From Pyruvatibacter sp. HU-CL02332 (lineage in GTDB: Bacteria; Pseudomonadota; Alphaproteobacteria; CGMCC-115125), in the NCBI RefSeq assembly GCF_040362765.1, contig NZ_BAABWK010000001.1, forward strand, positions 496,001 through 560,000: a stretch of DNA of 64,000 nucleotides, written 5' to 3'. Position 1 is the first letter of the stretch; every line of letters starts with the position of its first letter. The position numbers were made by a program, and so were the translations under genes. This document shows positions 26,511-35,474 of the stretch, in pieces. A model generated the notes under the pieces. The model saw nothing but the letters and a program-made list of their open reading frames with translations, did not search any database and was not told the DNA's origin.

Positions 26511-27647
26511 GTGAGCAATTCTGCCAACGACCAGACGAAGTTCACCGTCGATGCGGCCTATGAAGCCGTCGCGCCGGATGATTTCGCTGCCATGATCGAA
26601 GTGGATCGCTATGGCAGCCGGTCTGATGCTTTCGACAAGATTATTTCCGCGACCCACGATCATTTCTGGGACCCGATGGACACGCGCTACATCGATTTTT
26701 CGGCACCGTTCGACATGGAAAAAGAGTTCCTGTTCGATCCGGAACAAAGCTTCGAGTTGCGCACCGCGATTGGCGACAAGCTGGACGAGAAGCAGAAGAT
26801 CAAACTCGTCAACCTCGACACTCAGTGGAGCCTGTCCTCCATTCTACACGGTGAAGCAGGTGCCCTTTCTCTGTCGGCATCGCTCTGCCACATCCTCAAG
26901 GATCCCGGAGCACAGGAATACGCTGCCAACCAGACCCGCGAGGAAGCCCGTCACGTCACCGGCTTTTCCAACTACATCAAAGCCCGCTGGGGCAAGCCCG
27001 TCGCCTGTGGCCCGGCTTTGCAGAACCTGCTGGTGGAACTTGTGAACTCGCCTTTGGTCTGGAAGAAGATCGTCGGCATGCAGATGATGGTTGAAGGCCT
27101 TGCCATGGGCGCCTTTGCTTCCTTCTACCGCTGGGGCCGCGACCCGCTGCTCGTAAAACTCATGCAGCTCACCATGACCGACGAAGCGTTCCACCATAAG
27201 TTCGGCAAAATCTGGGCAGACCGCACAGTGCCAAACGTGCCTGCAGCTGAACGTGACCAGATTGAAGACTGGGCATGGGAAGTGTTCCAGGTCCTGCTCT
27301 ACAATCTTGGTTCGCCTGAGCAGAAGAAGCACATCTACGCTGAAGTCGGTCTCGACTGGGAATGGGTACAGGGTGCTTTCATGGAGGCCCTTACCGATGA
27401 AAACATTCAGGAAGACATGAAAGAGCAGGAAAATATCTTCCGTGTTCTGATCAAGACACTCCTGAATGCCGGCATTATCACAGACCGTACGGCATCAAAC
27501 TATGCAACCTTTGTGAACATCAAGGAATTGCAGATGGAAGGTGACCGCATGGTTGGTGACGAAATCGCCGAAGACGGCATCAAATTCCTGCTCGGTATCA
27601 ATGGCGGCAAGTTCGTTTCACCAAATGCAACTGTAGCTGCTGAATAG
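26511..27647 (+). CDS. Ferritin-like di-iron protein of unknown function
   Basis: A 378-residue helical protein with the ligand pattern of a ferritin/RNR-R2-like di-iron carboxylate site: E115 (HGEAGAL), E145-x-x-H148 (EEARHV), E195 (MVEGLA) and E225-x-x-H228 (DEAFHH). It probably binds two irons and could be an oxygenase or oxidase; size and motif spacing resemble di-iron N-oxygenase or fatty-acid-modifying proteins, but I cannot assign a reaction. The start is taken as GTG at 26511 because GGAGGA lies upstream. It is monocistronic, ends with a strong terminator, and has no reductase gene adjacent. Confidence 0.8.
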   Translation: MSNSANDQTKFTVDAAYEAVAPDDFAAMIEVDRYGSRSDAFDKIISATHDHFWDPMDTRYIDFSAPFDMEKEFLFDPEQSFELRTAIGDKLDEKQKIKLVNLDTQWSLSSILHGEAGALSLSASLCHILKDPGAQEYAANQTREEARHVTGFSNYIKARWGKPVACGPALQNLLVELVNSPLVWKKIVGMQMMVEGLAMGAFASFYRWGRDPLLVKLMQLTMTDEAFHHKFGKIWADRTVPNVPAAERDQIEDWAWEVFQVLLYNLGSPEQKKHIYAEVGLDWEWVQGAFMEALTDENIQEDMKEQENIFRVLIKTLLNAGIITDRTASNYATFVNIKELQMEGDRMVGDEIAEDGIKFLLGINGGKFVSPNATVAAE

Positions 27648-27689
27648 CGTCATCCTGTGATGCATTGATTCCAAAGCGAAAAATCTCAG

Positions 27690-27720
27690 AAGGCGGCACC
27701 TCAATTGTGCCGCCTTTTTT
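27690..27720 (+). terminator. Rho-independent terminator
   Basis: A 10-bp stem (27690-27699 with 27707-27716) with loop CTCAATT continues into T residues after the di-iron protein gene. Confidence 0.9.
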
Positions 27721-27958
27721 GTAGACGTCAGTCCAAATTCAAAACCGTGCCTATACCGTAAAAAAAAGTGCCCGCGTGTCCTTTTAAACAACTCGAAACG
27801 GTGTAGCCTTCCGCACACTTATTAATTGAAACGGTTTTGAGGATTTAACCTTTGATTGCAAAATCTCAATTCAATATCGATTGCAGATAAGCGCGCACAT
27901 TGCTGCTTGAGTACAAAAGCAGCCTGATCGCGAAAAATGATTTTAATCGGACCACAGG
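27721..27958. other. AT-rich intergenic region with distant inverted repeat
   Basis: No gene seen. TCAAAACCGT (27739-27748) and ACGGTTTTGA (27831-27840) are a perfect 10-bp inverted repeat 82 bases apart. The region is clearly richer in AT than the window average and may hold the promoter of the small gene that follows. Confidence 0.4.
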
Positions 27959-28186
27959 ATGAGTTGTCCCAGTATGCCTGAGAAAAATATTTCAGAAGCG
28001 TCCAGAAAGGACGCGACAAAACTCAAGCGAAATTTCGAAGACTGCGAAGCTGGCCTGCGTCACATTTGTATCCAGCTGGCTGCAGTTCAACATCTGTTCA
28101 ATGACGTCGAGTTCGCCGATCTAATGCAACATGTGGATGCCCTAGAGAAGGCAATGCAAGACAAGAAGAAGTTGATTGGCGCATAG
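27959..28186 (+). CDS. Small helical protein, hypothetical
   Basis: A 75-residue frame (70 if started at the ATG at 27974). The translation is two amphipathic helices (KLKRNFEDCEAGLRHICIQLAAV and FADLMQHVDALEKAMQDKKKL) separated by a short turn, without a signal peptide or membrane segment. It looks like a real coiled-coil-type mini-protein, but the ribosome site is weak and codon use is less GC-rich at third positions than in neighbours. No family recognised. Confidence 0.45.
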   Translation: MSCPSMPEKNISEASRKDATKLKRNFEDCEAGLRHICIQLAAVQHLFNDVEFADLMQHVDALEKAMQDKKKLIGA

Positions 28187-28325
28187 CGTAATCCGGCTCT
28201 GATAGGGATAGCGCCAATTTCTGCTCCGCTATGCAAGTTGCGGGTCCGGCAACTCCGTGTCAGACTCATTGCTGACGCATGCCTGATCGCATGCAGTCTC
28301 AATCCGATTGGGCACAGGGCAACGG

Positions 28326-29375
28326 ATGAAACCGCAACACCGCGTGTTTGCAGTTTTCAGTCAGGCTAGGAAGAGCGATGCGCTCGCCGGCTCCCCCCCG
28401 GTTCGGCCTCAGGCGCGATCTGTCGCTACGTTTTTCTCCACCGCAATTTTTGCCTGCGCCACCTTTGCAACCGCAGGCCATGCGAATGTTTTTGATCGCG
28501 ATGATCGCCGTCCATTGACGTCTGAAGATGGATTTGACGCTGTGGGGCAAATCGCCTGCGCCAATTCAACCCGCCTGCCAATCGGCACCATTATTTCACA
28601 CGACGCCCTGCCCGCTGACAGGGACTATGAGTTGGTGGTGACAGTAGCCCATACCTTCAGAGGGCGCGGTGGTGTCATGGAAACCCGCTGTGACTTCCTG
28701 CCAGGCGGTGACGCTGACGCTGCGACGCCCCTGCTGCATGTTGCACTTGGAACCCTCGCCCCCGGTCGCGCATTCCATCATGACTGGGCCGTCGCCATCG
28801 TCTCCGGTCGCCTTTCGGACACCCACGGCGCCTTGCCTCTGGCGACCCTGACGGAGGATGACCTGCCGTCCCTTGACGAGGCCGGCGCGCGCTATTCACT
28901 GGTTGGCAAAAACGGCGAACGACCCCGCATGCTCATCTCGGAAAATTGCGCACCGGTGCCAAAACTGCACTGGCATCACGGCTTCTTTTCTCAAGGCGAG
29001 CTGAACCACAATTGCGACATGATCCCAGGCTGGTCCGGCGGCCCCTTGGTGATGACCCTCAATGGCAAACGCCAGATTGTCGGCATCAATGCCACGGAAC
29101 TCAACGGCATCATTCATAAGGTCGGAGATGCCTATCACCCGCGCATGTTTGCCAATACGGCCATCCGCTATGCCGGAGATTTCAAGGCCACTGTTGCACG
29201 CATGGCAGCAACGCCGTTCAACACGGATGATCTTTCGGCCAATCTGCACGAACAGGTGGCGTTCTCCGTCCTGCCTGAATCCTGCCAAGGCGAAGCAGAC
29301 ACGACGTCTGACATCATGGCACTGGCCGTGGAGATCGCTCTGGTTCCCGCAGCCGAAGCCAGGTCATTTTGCTGA
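28326..29375 (+). CDS. Exported trypsin-like serine protease
   Basis: A 349-residue protein with a hydrophobic export segment (about 33-53, FFSTAIFACATFATAGHA) after a long basic n-region. The chymotrypsin-fold triad is visible: H109 in VVTVAHTF, D153 in HHDWAVAIV and S237 in GWSGGPLV. Four or more cysteines (C78, C122, C208, C230) could form disulfides in the periplasm. The arrangement is closer to V8/glutamyl-endopeptidase-like secreted proteases than to DegP; there is no PDZ domain. ATG 28326 has AGGG upstream; a TTG six codons earlier is less likely. Its 3' end overlaps a convergent TetR gene by 12 bases. Confidence 0.8.
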   Translation: MKPQHRVFAVFSQARKSDALAGSPPVRPQARSVATFFSTAIFACATFATAGHANVFDRDDRRPLTSEDGFDAVGQIACANSTRLPIGTIISHDALPADRDYELVVTVAHTFRGRGGVMETRCDFLPGGDADAATPLLHVALGTLAPGRAFHHDWAVAIVSGRLSDTHGALPLATLTEDDLPSLDEAGARYSLVGKNGERPRMLISENCAPVPKLHWHHGFFSQGELNHNCDMIPGWSGGPLVMTLNGKRQIVGINATELNGIIHKVGDAYHPRMFANTAIRYAGDFKATVARMAATPFNTDDLSANLHEQVAFSVLPESCQGEADTTSDIMALAVEIALVPAAEARSFC

Positions 29376-29987
29376 CACTGCAGCACTTCCGGACATGATG
29401 CCTGCCACCATGGTCGAGAGCGCCTGACCATAGGCCTCACGCGCGGCCTTGGGATCAGGCGACGCCGCAATCGCCTGCCCGGCCTGGATCATCGCGCCGG
29501 ACATCACCACCGCGATCGGTTCCAAAGGCTGGGGTGCCAGCGTGCCGTCATCGAGCAGATGTTGAAGGGCATGTTCCACAAGGACACGGTTGATGGGCTC
29601 AACAAGGCCTTTCCAGGTATCAAACCCAAGGACAGCAGGCCCGTCTCGCAACAGCAGCCGCTGGATGTCCGGCTCCAAAAACGCGTCGAGCATCATCTCA
29701 AGGCCAACTGCCAAGTCTTCTCGATCATTGGTGATCCGCGCCATGGTTTCTTCAAACACACGCAGACCCAGCGCTTCTGCCAGCTCCTGGCACAGGGCCA
29801 AAAACAGATCCTGCTTGTCAGCGAACTGATAGTAGAGCGCCCCCCGGGTGACCCCGGCGCGGGCCACAATCTCTTCCGTGCCGGTTTCAGCGTAGCCCTT
29901 GGCCGTCATGATCTCGCGCGCGGCGTCTAGCAGCTTGCGGCGATTGTCCGATGGTTTCTGGGCAGGTGCTTTTTTGGGAGAACTCAT
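29364..29987 (-). CDS. TetR family transcriptional regulator
   Basis: Repressor of about 207 residues. The DNA-binding helices are clear in the N-terminus: NRRKLLDAAREIMTAKGYAETGTEEIVARAGVTRGALYYQFADKQDLFLALC (about 15-66). The C-terminal domain is ordinary TetR and gives no ligand hint. It is divergent from a ferric-reductase-like membrane gene, and three operator-like palindromes fill the gap, so self-regulation plus control of the divergent gene is very likely. Start ATG 29987; an ATG three codons earlier is possible. Its 3' end overlaps the convergent protease gene. Confidence 0.9.
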   Translation of the reverse strand: MSSPKKAPAQKPSDNRRKLLDAAREIMTAKGYAETGTEEIVARAGVTRGALYYQFADKQDLFLALCQELAEALGLRVFEETMARITNDREDLAVGLEMMLDAFLEPDIQRLLLRDGPAVLGFDTWKGLVEPINRVLVEHALQHLLDDGTLAPQPLEPIAVVMSGAMIQAGQAIAASPDPKAAREAYGQALSTMVAGIMSGSAAVSAK

Positions 29988-30000
29988 GGGGCACATCTTA

Positions 30001-30071
30001 TCATACAGTCAGTATCATACACCTTGTATGATTTTGGGTTTTGCGCTACCTGTTTCATACAGCCTGTATGA
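30001..30071. promoter_or_regulatory. Three TetR operator palindromes
   Basis: TCATACA-NNN-TGTATGA occurs perfectly at 30015-30031 (spacer CCT) and 30055-30071 (spacer GCC), 40 bp apart. An imperfect copy (TCATACA-GTC-AGTATCA) is at 30001-30017. They lie between a TetR gene and the divergent membrane protein gene. Confidence 0.8.
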
Positions 30072-30089
30072 AAAGCGAAAGTGCTCCTA

Positions 30090-30758
30090 ATGTCCGACAG
30101 CCAGCCAACCGTCCAAACTGCTGCCACTCTCCGGTCGCAAGACCGGCACCTGCCACTCGCCGCAAAGCCTGCCGTGCCACTGTTGCTGGCCGGCAGTGCG
30201 GCCATGTCAGCCATCGCCTTTGGCCTCGCAACCGGTGACACACAGCTGGAAGGCTGGCTGCTCGCCGCGCGCTATACAGCACGGGTGGCGGCTGTGTTTT
30301 TCCTGCTGGTGTTTGTTGTCGGGCCCATCTGGCGCGGTTTCAGGGCCGGCTGGATTGTGCCCTTCATGCGTAACAGGCGCTATTGGGGGCTCGGCTTTGC
30401 CCTTGCGCACATCATTCATCTGGGAGCCCTGACGACCTTTTTTGTTGTCAGTCCTGAAGACCCCTCCCTCATCACCATACTGGGGGGCGGACTGGCCTAT
30501 GTGTTGATCGTGGCCCTGGCTGCGACGTCCAACAACTGGTCGCAGCGCACCCTTGGACGCTGGTGGCACCGCCTGCACATGGGCGGCATGGTCTACATCT
30601 GGATCATTTTTGCGCAAAGCTATGCCGGTCGGCTGGAAGACCCCGAACGCATCTGGATCGGCATTGTCGGGTCCAGCCTGTTTGTGGCTGCCATGTTGCT
30701 GCGCATCGGCGTACGCCTGACCGCGCGGATGCGATCACAAACGGTGCCCCAAGGCTAA
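30090..30758 (+). CDS. Ferric-reductase-like haem membrane protein (MsrQ-like)
   Basis: A 222-residue protein with about six membrane helices. The pattern of histidines in facing helices, FALAHIIHLGAL (near 106-117) and WHRLHMGGMVYIW (near 158-170), is that of the ferric reductase-like transmembrane domain and of MsrQ-type haem b proteins. It likely carries one or two b haems and moves electrons across the inner membrane. There is no msrP molybdoenzyme beside it. Three TetR operators lie just upstream, so expression is probably inducible. Start ATG at 30090, with a GTG three codons earlier. Confidence 0.8.
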   Translation: MSDSQPTVQTAATLRSQDRHLPLAAKPAVPLLLAGSAAMSAIAFGLATGDTQLEGWLLAARYTARVAAVFFLLVFVVGPIWRGFRAGWIVPFMRNRRYWGLGFALAHIIHLGALTTFFVVSPEDPSLITILGGGLAYVLIVALAATSNNWSQRTLGRWWHRLHMGGMVYIWIIFAQSYAGRLEDPERIWIGIVGSSLFVAAMLLRIGVRLTARMRSQTVPQG

Positions 30759-30889
30759 ACCAGAGATGACGCAGGAGATTCCGGCGGTATAGTAGCTCCC
30801 GAAAAGACCATTTATCTCCCGCACAGAAAGAGAGGCACCCGCTTAACGAGGTGCGTCCGTGCGGGCTAAACATATTCAGGGAGACGACC

Positions 30890-32521
30890 ATGGCCTGGAA
30901 TTTCGGCGACATCCTCGACACCATTGCCCCGGTACTGCCGGGCGACAAACCAGCCCTCATCCATATTGCAAAAGACGGCACGGCCCAGATCAAGTCCTGG
31001 ACGGAGTTTGACGCCCGCTCAAACAACCTGGCACGTCAGCTCATCGAGCGTGGCGCCAAGCCCGGCGACAAGGTCGCGTTTTACATGCGCAACCGCTCCG
31101 AATATGCCGAGCTGCTGGCCGCCTGCTTCAAGGCCCGCCTCACCCACGTCAACGTCAACTACCGCTACCAGCCTGACGAACTGCACTACATCTTCGACAA
31201 CTCCGACGCTCAGACCATCGTCTATGGCGAAGAGTTTGCCGACAACATTGCAGAGCTAAAACCCCGCCTCGGCAAAGTCGGCACGTTCCTCGAAGTGACC
31301 GAGGGCACACCCGCCAATGATTTCGCGGAGCGATACGAAGACCTCACCCAGATCGGCAATGGTGGCGCCCTGGGCATCGAACGCTCCGGCGACGACCAGC
31401 TGTTCCTCTACACCGGCGGCACCACCGGCATGCCCAAGGGCGTGATGTGGCCGGCGGATGATCTGCGCGAAGCCCAGCTCTATGCCCTGCGTGCACTCGG
31501 TGAAGTGCCTGAGACACTTGAACAGCTCTCCGCGGCCATCAAGGAAACCGGCACCGGCGCGGGCCCGTTCATTCCCGCCTGCCCCATGATGCATGGCACC
31601 GGCCTCTTTACCGCCATCGGCAACATGATGAATGGCGGCTGCATCGTCACGCTCGATAACGAGAACCTTGATCCCCACGCCATCTGGAAGGCCGTGAACG
31701 ATTACAAGGTCGAACAGATCGCCATCGTGGGCGATACCTTCGCCAAGCCCATGCTGAAGGCCCTGGAAGATGAGCCCGGCAAATATGATCTGTCGTCACT
31801 GGTCAGCATCATTTCATCCGGCGTCATGTGGTCCCTTGAAGTGAAGCGCGACATGATTCCGCACATGCCCCAGGCCATGCTGATGGACAGCTTCGGCTCC
31901 TCTGAAGGCATCGGCTTTGGTAGTTCGATCTTCACCTCCGACGGCGAAGTCAAAACCGCCAAGTTCCAGATCGGCGAACGCTGCAAGGTGTTCGACGAAG
32001 ACGATCAGGAAGTGCAGCCGGGCTCCGGCAAGTCCGGTGTCATCGCCGTCGCCCAGCCCATTCCCCTTGGCTACTACAAGGACGAAGAAAAAACGGCCAA
32101 AACCTTCCGCACCATCAACGGCATGCGCTATTCGATCCCCGGTGATTTCTGCACTGTGGAAGAAGACGGCACGTTGACCCTGCTGGGACGCGGCTCCGTG
32201 TGCATCAACACCGGTGGTGAGAAGGTCTACCCGGAAGAAGTGGAAGAAGCGCTGAAGACGCATCCCGCCGTGGAGGATGCCCTTGTGGTCGGCCTGCCCG
32301 ACGAGAAATGGGGCCAGGCCATCACCGGCGTCATCACCATGGCGTCCGGCCAGTCCGCCGACGAAGCAACTCTGATTGCCCATGTGAAGGACAACCTTGC
32401 CCACTACAAGGCACCCAAGCGCGTGCTGGTGGCAGCAGACGCCTTCCGTGCGCCAAATGGCAAAGCGGACTACAAGGGCGCGACAAGTTTCGCAAAACAG
32501 GAGCTAGGCGTTGCCAGCTAA
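30890..32521 (+). CDS. AMP-dependent acyl-CoA synthetase
   Basis: Activates a carboxylic (probably fatty) acid to acyl-CoA through an acyl-adenylate. The 543 residues contain the P-loop YTGGTTGMPKGV (174-185), the adenylate motif DSFGSSEGIGF, the hinge region LGRGSVCINTGGEKVYPEEVE with its aspartate/glycine-rich bend, and the C-terminal catalytic lysine in PNGKADYKGA. It resembles FadD-type synthetases of the mycobacterial/alphaproteobacterial kind; chain length is not predictable. Start ATG 30890 with GGGAGA upstream. The next gene starts inside its last codons. Confidence 0.93.
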   Translation: MAWNFGDILDTIAPVLPGDKPALIHIAKDGTAQIKSWTEFDARSNNLARQLIERGAKPGDKVAFYMRNRSEYAELLAACFKARLTHVNVNYRYQPDELHYIFDNSDAQTIVYGEEFADNIAELKPRLGKVGTFLEVTEGTPANDFAERYEDLTQIGNGGALGIERSGDDQLFLYTGGTTGMPKGVMWPADDLREAQLYALRALGEVPETLEQLSAAIKETGTGAGPFIPACPMMHGTGLFTAIGNMMNGGCIVTLDNENLDPHAIWKAVNDYKVEQIAIVGDTFAKPMLKALEDEPGKYDLSSLVSIISSGVMWSLEVKRDMIPHMPQAMLMDSFGSSEGIGFGSSIFTSDGEVKTAKFQIGERCKVFDEDDQEVQPGSGKSGVIAVAQPIPLGYYKDEEKTAKTFRTINGMRYSIPGDFCTVEEDGTLTLLGRGSVCINTGGEKVYPEEVEEALKTHPAVEDALVVGLPDEKWGQAITGVITMASGQSADEATLIAHVKDNLAHYKAPKRVLVAADAFRAPNGKADYKGATSFAKQELGVAS

Positions 32522-33587
32522 CACCAAACCCGTTCTCGCCCTCACCGGATCCATGGCCACAGCCCATGCCGGTGAGGTGCGCGACCAGATTGAGAAGAAC
32601 CTGACCACCGACTGGGACATCCGGACCTGGACAGCAAGCGATGGCGAGCCCGCACTGGAAGCCCTGCTCGCCGACGCGGATGTTGTCGTACCCGGCGTCG
32701 ACACGCTTTTTGTCGGCGCGTTCTTCTCAGGCCTCAAGGCCAGTCCCAACCTGCGGATGCTGCAAATCCCTTTTGCCGGCACTGACTGGCTGTCGCCTGA
32801 CCTGCTGCCGCCTCAGGCCGTAGCCGCGGGCTGCAGCGGCCATGAAATCACCATCGCTGAATACAATATCGGCGCGATGCTGGAGTGGGAAATTCGCTTC
32901 CGCGTGATGGATCCGGATTTCCGGTCCGGCAGCTGGCATTTCTCCGGCTCGTCAAAAGACCCAACCTCGAAGCACAGCGAAATCTGGAACAAGACAGTCG
33001 GCATTGTTGGCTATGGCGGCATCGGCGAAGAGACAGCCAAACGCGCCAAAGCCTTCAGCATGCGGACCATGGGTCTGAAACGCTCTGCCATGCCCTGCCC
33101 ACCGGAACTCGACTGGCTGGGCTCAAGCGCCGACGACCCCACCGCCCTGACGACGCTGCTCAGGGAAAGCGACTACATCGTCCTTGCCTGCGACCTCAAT
33201 GACGCCACCCGCGGCATGATCGGTCCTGATGAGCTTGCCGCCATGAAGGACAGTGCCGTGGTTATCAACGTGGCCCGTGGCGAAGTCATTCAGGAAGAGC
33301 CGTTTTATCAGGCCCTGAAATCAAAACAGATCGCCGGTGCCATCATCGACACCTGGTACCGCTATCCCGCCCGTGGCCTAGCCCCTGGCGAAGCGCCGGA
33401 AGACCCGTCGCCGTCAGCGTATCCGTTTACGGAACTTGAGAACGTGATGGTGACACCCCACTGCTCCGCCCATTCAAACCAGGCAGACTACCGCCGCATG
33501 ATCTCCATCGCCTCCAATCTGGACAAGCTCGCACGCGGCGAAACGCCTGATCGGGTGATGGTGCGCGGCACGGGTGTTGCGGCTTAA
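32511..33587 (+). CDS. D-isomer specific 2-hydroxyacid dehydrogenase family protein
   Basis: NAD-binding oxidoreductase of 358 residues. The dinucleotide fold begins GIVGYGGIGEETAKRAKAF (about 163-181); the family's catalytic arginine lies in VINVARGEVIQEE and the histidine in VTPHCSAHSNQ. The substrate is unknown. The start appears to be TTG at 32511, overlapping the end of the acyl-CoA synthetase gene: it has AGGAG upstream and is needed for the first beta strand (KPVLALTGS). An ATG at 32553 would remove that strand. Coupling to the synthetase suggests a shared pathway. Confidence 0.85.
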   Translation: MPANTKPVLALTGSMATAHAGEVRDQIEKNLTTDWDIRTWTASDGEPALEALLADADVVVPGVDTLFVGAFFSGLKASPNLRMLQIPFAGTDWLSPDLLPPQAVAAGCSGHEITIAEYNIGAMLEWEIRFRVMDPDFRSGSWHFSGSSKDPTSKHSEIWNKTVGIVGYGGIGEETAKRAKAFSMRTMGLKRSAMPCPPELDWLGSSADDPTALTTLLRESDYIVLACDLNDATRGMIGPDELAAMKDSAVVINVARGEVIQEEPFYQALKSKQIAGAIIDTWYRYPARGLAPGEAPEDPSPSAYPFTELENVMVTPHCSAHSNQADYRRMISIASNLDKLARGETPDRVMVRGTGVAA

Positions 33588-33650
33588 GGCAGCCGCCTTG
33601 CGCAAATGAGGGATGTTGTTCCGCACACCACCGTGTAGCGTCGCTGCACC

Positions 33651-34490
33651 ATGAGTGACACGACCATCATCGCGATCCTGTTGCTGACAGCAATCATGCA
33701 CGCAACATGGAACGCGGCCCTCAAGACCGGCGCAGACCGCGTGCTGGATATGGCCGCCATGCGCATGTCCGGCATCGTGTTCGCAGCGATTGTCATTCCG
33801 CTTGCGCCCATGCCTGCGCCGGAAGCCTGGCCATTCCTCATCGCCAGTGCCGTGGCGCACATGTTTTACTATGCGTGCCTCATCTCTTCCTATCAGCGCG
33901 GCGATCTCAGTCAGGTCTATCCGATTGCCAGAGGGTCAGCACCGTTGCTGGTGGCCCTGGCGGCCTATCTCACCATCAACGAAACACCCACCCCCATTGG
34001 CCTTGCGGGCGTCATCGTCATCTCCATCGGCATCATCGTCGCTGGCACCGGAGCCTTTCGCGAAAACCTCCACGCCATCGGCTTTGCACTTCTGACCGGC
34101 CTGTCGATTGCATCCTACTCCTTACTTGGCGGCATCGGCGTCCGCGAGTCCGGCACGGTGCTGGGCTATGCGGCATGGCTTGAACTCCTGTCCTGTGCGC
34201 CGTTCATCGCCTTTGCTCTCGTCCGCAGGCGTCACTTCGTTGTGCCCTATGTGTCCAGCAGAGTGGCCCGCCGCAATCTCGTGCTCGGCTTCGGCAGCGT
34301 CCTGTCCTATCTCATTGTTCTGTGGGCCATGACCCTGCTCCCCATCGCCACCGTAACGGCAACCCGGGAAACCAGCGCCATTTTTGCAGCCCTGGCCGGA
34401 ACCATCCTGATGAAAGAGCCTTTTGCGGGCCGGCGCATCATCGCAGCAGGCTTCGTAACGATCGGCATCACACTGCTGGTGCTTGGCTAA
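33651..34490 (+). CDS. EamA/DMT superfamily transporter, copy 1
   Basis: An inner-membrane transporter of 279 residues with ten predicted helices in two EamA repeats. The motif SQVYPIARGSAPLLVALAA near residues 87-105 and the C-terminal ETSAIFAALAG with KEPFAGRRI are typical of this drug/metabolite exporter family. The substrate is unknown. The next gene is a near-copy: hand alignment without gaps gives 206 of 279 identical residues (74%). No clear ribosome site precedes the ATG. The stretch just upstream of each copy is also similar. Confidence 0.88.
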   Translation: MSDTTIIAILLLTAIMHATWNAALKTGADRVLDMAAMRMSGIVFAAIVIPLAPMPAPEAWPFLIASAVAHMFYYACLISSYQRGDLSQVYPIARGSAPLLVALAAYLTINETPTPIGLAGVIVISIGIIVAGTGAFRENLHAIGFALLTGLSIASYSLLGGIGVRESGTVLGYAAWLELLSCAPFIAFALVRRRHFVVPYVSSRVARRNLVLGFGSVLSYLIVLWAMTLLPIATVTATRETSAIFAALAGTILMKEPFAGRRIIAAGFVTIGITLLVLG

Positions 34491-34551
34491 ACCCTGCCCT
34501 GCCTAATTCGCAGATGTCAGTCCGCACACGGCTGTGTAACGTCGCCCCATC

Positions 34552-35391
34552 ATGGCCGACACAACCATCATCATAATCCTGCTGCTGACGGCCATCCTGC
34601 ACGCCACATGGAATGTTGCGCTCAAGACGGGCACGGACCGTGTGCTGGACATGGCAGCCATACGGGTGTCCGGCGTCCTGTTCGCCGCCATCGTCATTCC
34701 GCTGACCCCTATGCCTGCGGCTGCGTCATGGCCGCCATTGATCGCCAGCGCCATAGTGTACATGGCCTATTACGGCTTCTTGATTTCGTCCTACAAACAC
34801 GGCGACATCTCTCAGGTCTATCCCATCGCTCGGGGTTCGGCCCCCTTGCTGGTCGCCCTCGCAGCCTTTCTGTTTATCAATGAGACACCCGGCTCCATCG
34901 GGCTGGCAGGCGTCATCGTTGTCTCCATCGGCATCGTGATTGCGGGGTCCGGAGCCTTTCAGCAGAACATGCGCGCCGTCGCCTATGCACTCATCACCGG
35001 CCTGACGATTGCCGCAAACTCGTTTCTGGGCGGCATTGGGGTGCGCGATGCGGGAACCATCCTTGGATATTCAGCCTGGCTTGAACTGCTCACCTGTGTG
35101 CCGTTCATCGCCTTTGCCTGCGTGCGTCGTCGCGGTTTTGTTGCGGCCTATGCGGCCAATCCCGTGGCCAAGCGAAACGTCCTTCTGGGGTTTGGCAGCG
35201 TCTTTTCGTTCCTCATTGCCCTATGGGCAATGACCCAACTCCCCATCGCCACGGTTGCCGCCACCCGAGAAACCAGTGCGATTTTTGCAGCCCTTGCCGG
35301 GGCTGTGCTGATGAAGGAACCCTTTGCAGGCCGCCGCATTCTGGCAGCTATTCTGGTCGCCATCGGCATTGCGCTTCTGGTTGTTGGTTAG
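34552..35391 (+). CDS. EamA/DMT superfamily transporter, copy 2
   Basis: A second 279-residue EamA transporter, the tandem paralogue of the preceding gene (74% identity, no gaps). Helix count and motifs are the same (SQVYPIARGSAPLLV, ETSAIFAALAG, KEPFAGRRI). Differences cluster in the loop at 201-210 and in helix positions that would line a substrate path (141-158), which suggests a change of specificity after duplication. DMT pairs of this sort can act as heterodimers, but each copy here has a full ten-helix unit. Confidence 0.88.
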   Translation: MADTTIIIILLLTAILHATWNVALKTGTDRVLDMAAIRVSGVLFAAIVIPLTPMPAAASWPPLIASAIVYMAYYGFLISSYKHGDISQVYPIARGSAPLLVALAAFLFINETPGSIGLAGVIVVSIGIVIAGSGAFQQNMRAVAYALITGLTIAANSFLGGIGVRDAGTILGYSAWLELLTCVPFIAFACVRRRGFVAAYAANPVAKRNVLLGFGSVFSFLIALWAMTQLPIATVAATRETSAIFAALAGAVLMKEPFAGRRILAAILVAIGIALLVVG

Positions 35392-35474
35392 CCACCGACA
35401 AAGTGCGACGGATTGAAACGCCCGCCGACGTTGAAGAGCGGTAAACTACGAACTCACGGTCAAAGGCACTCAAG

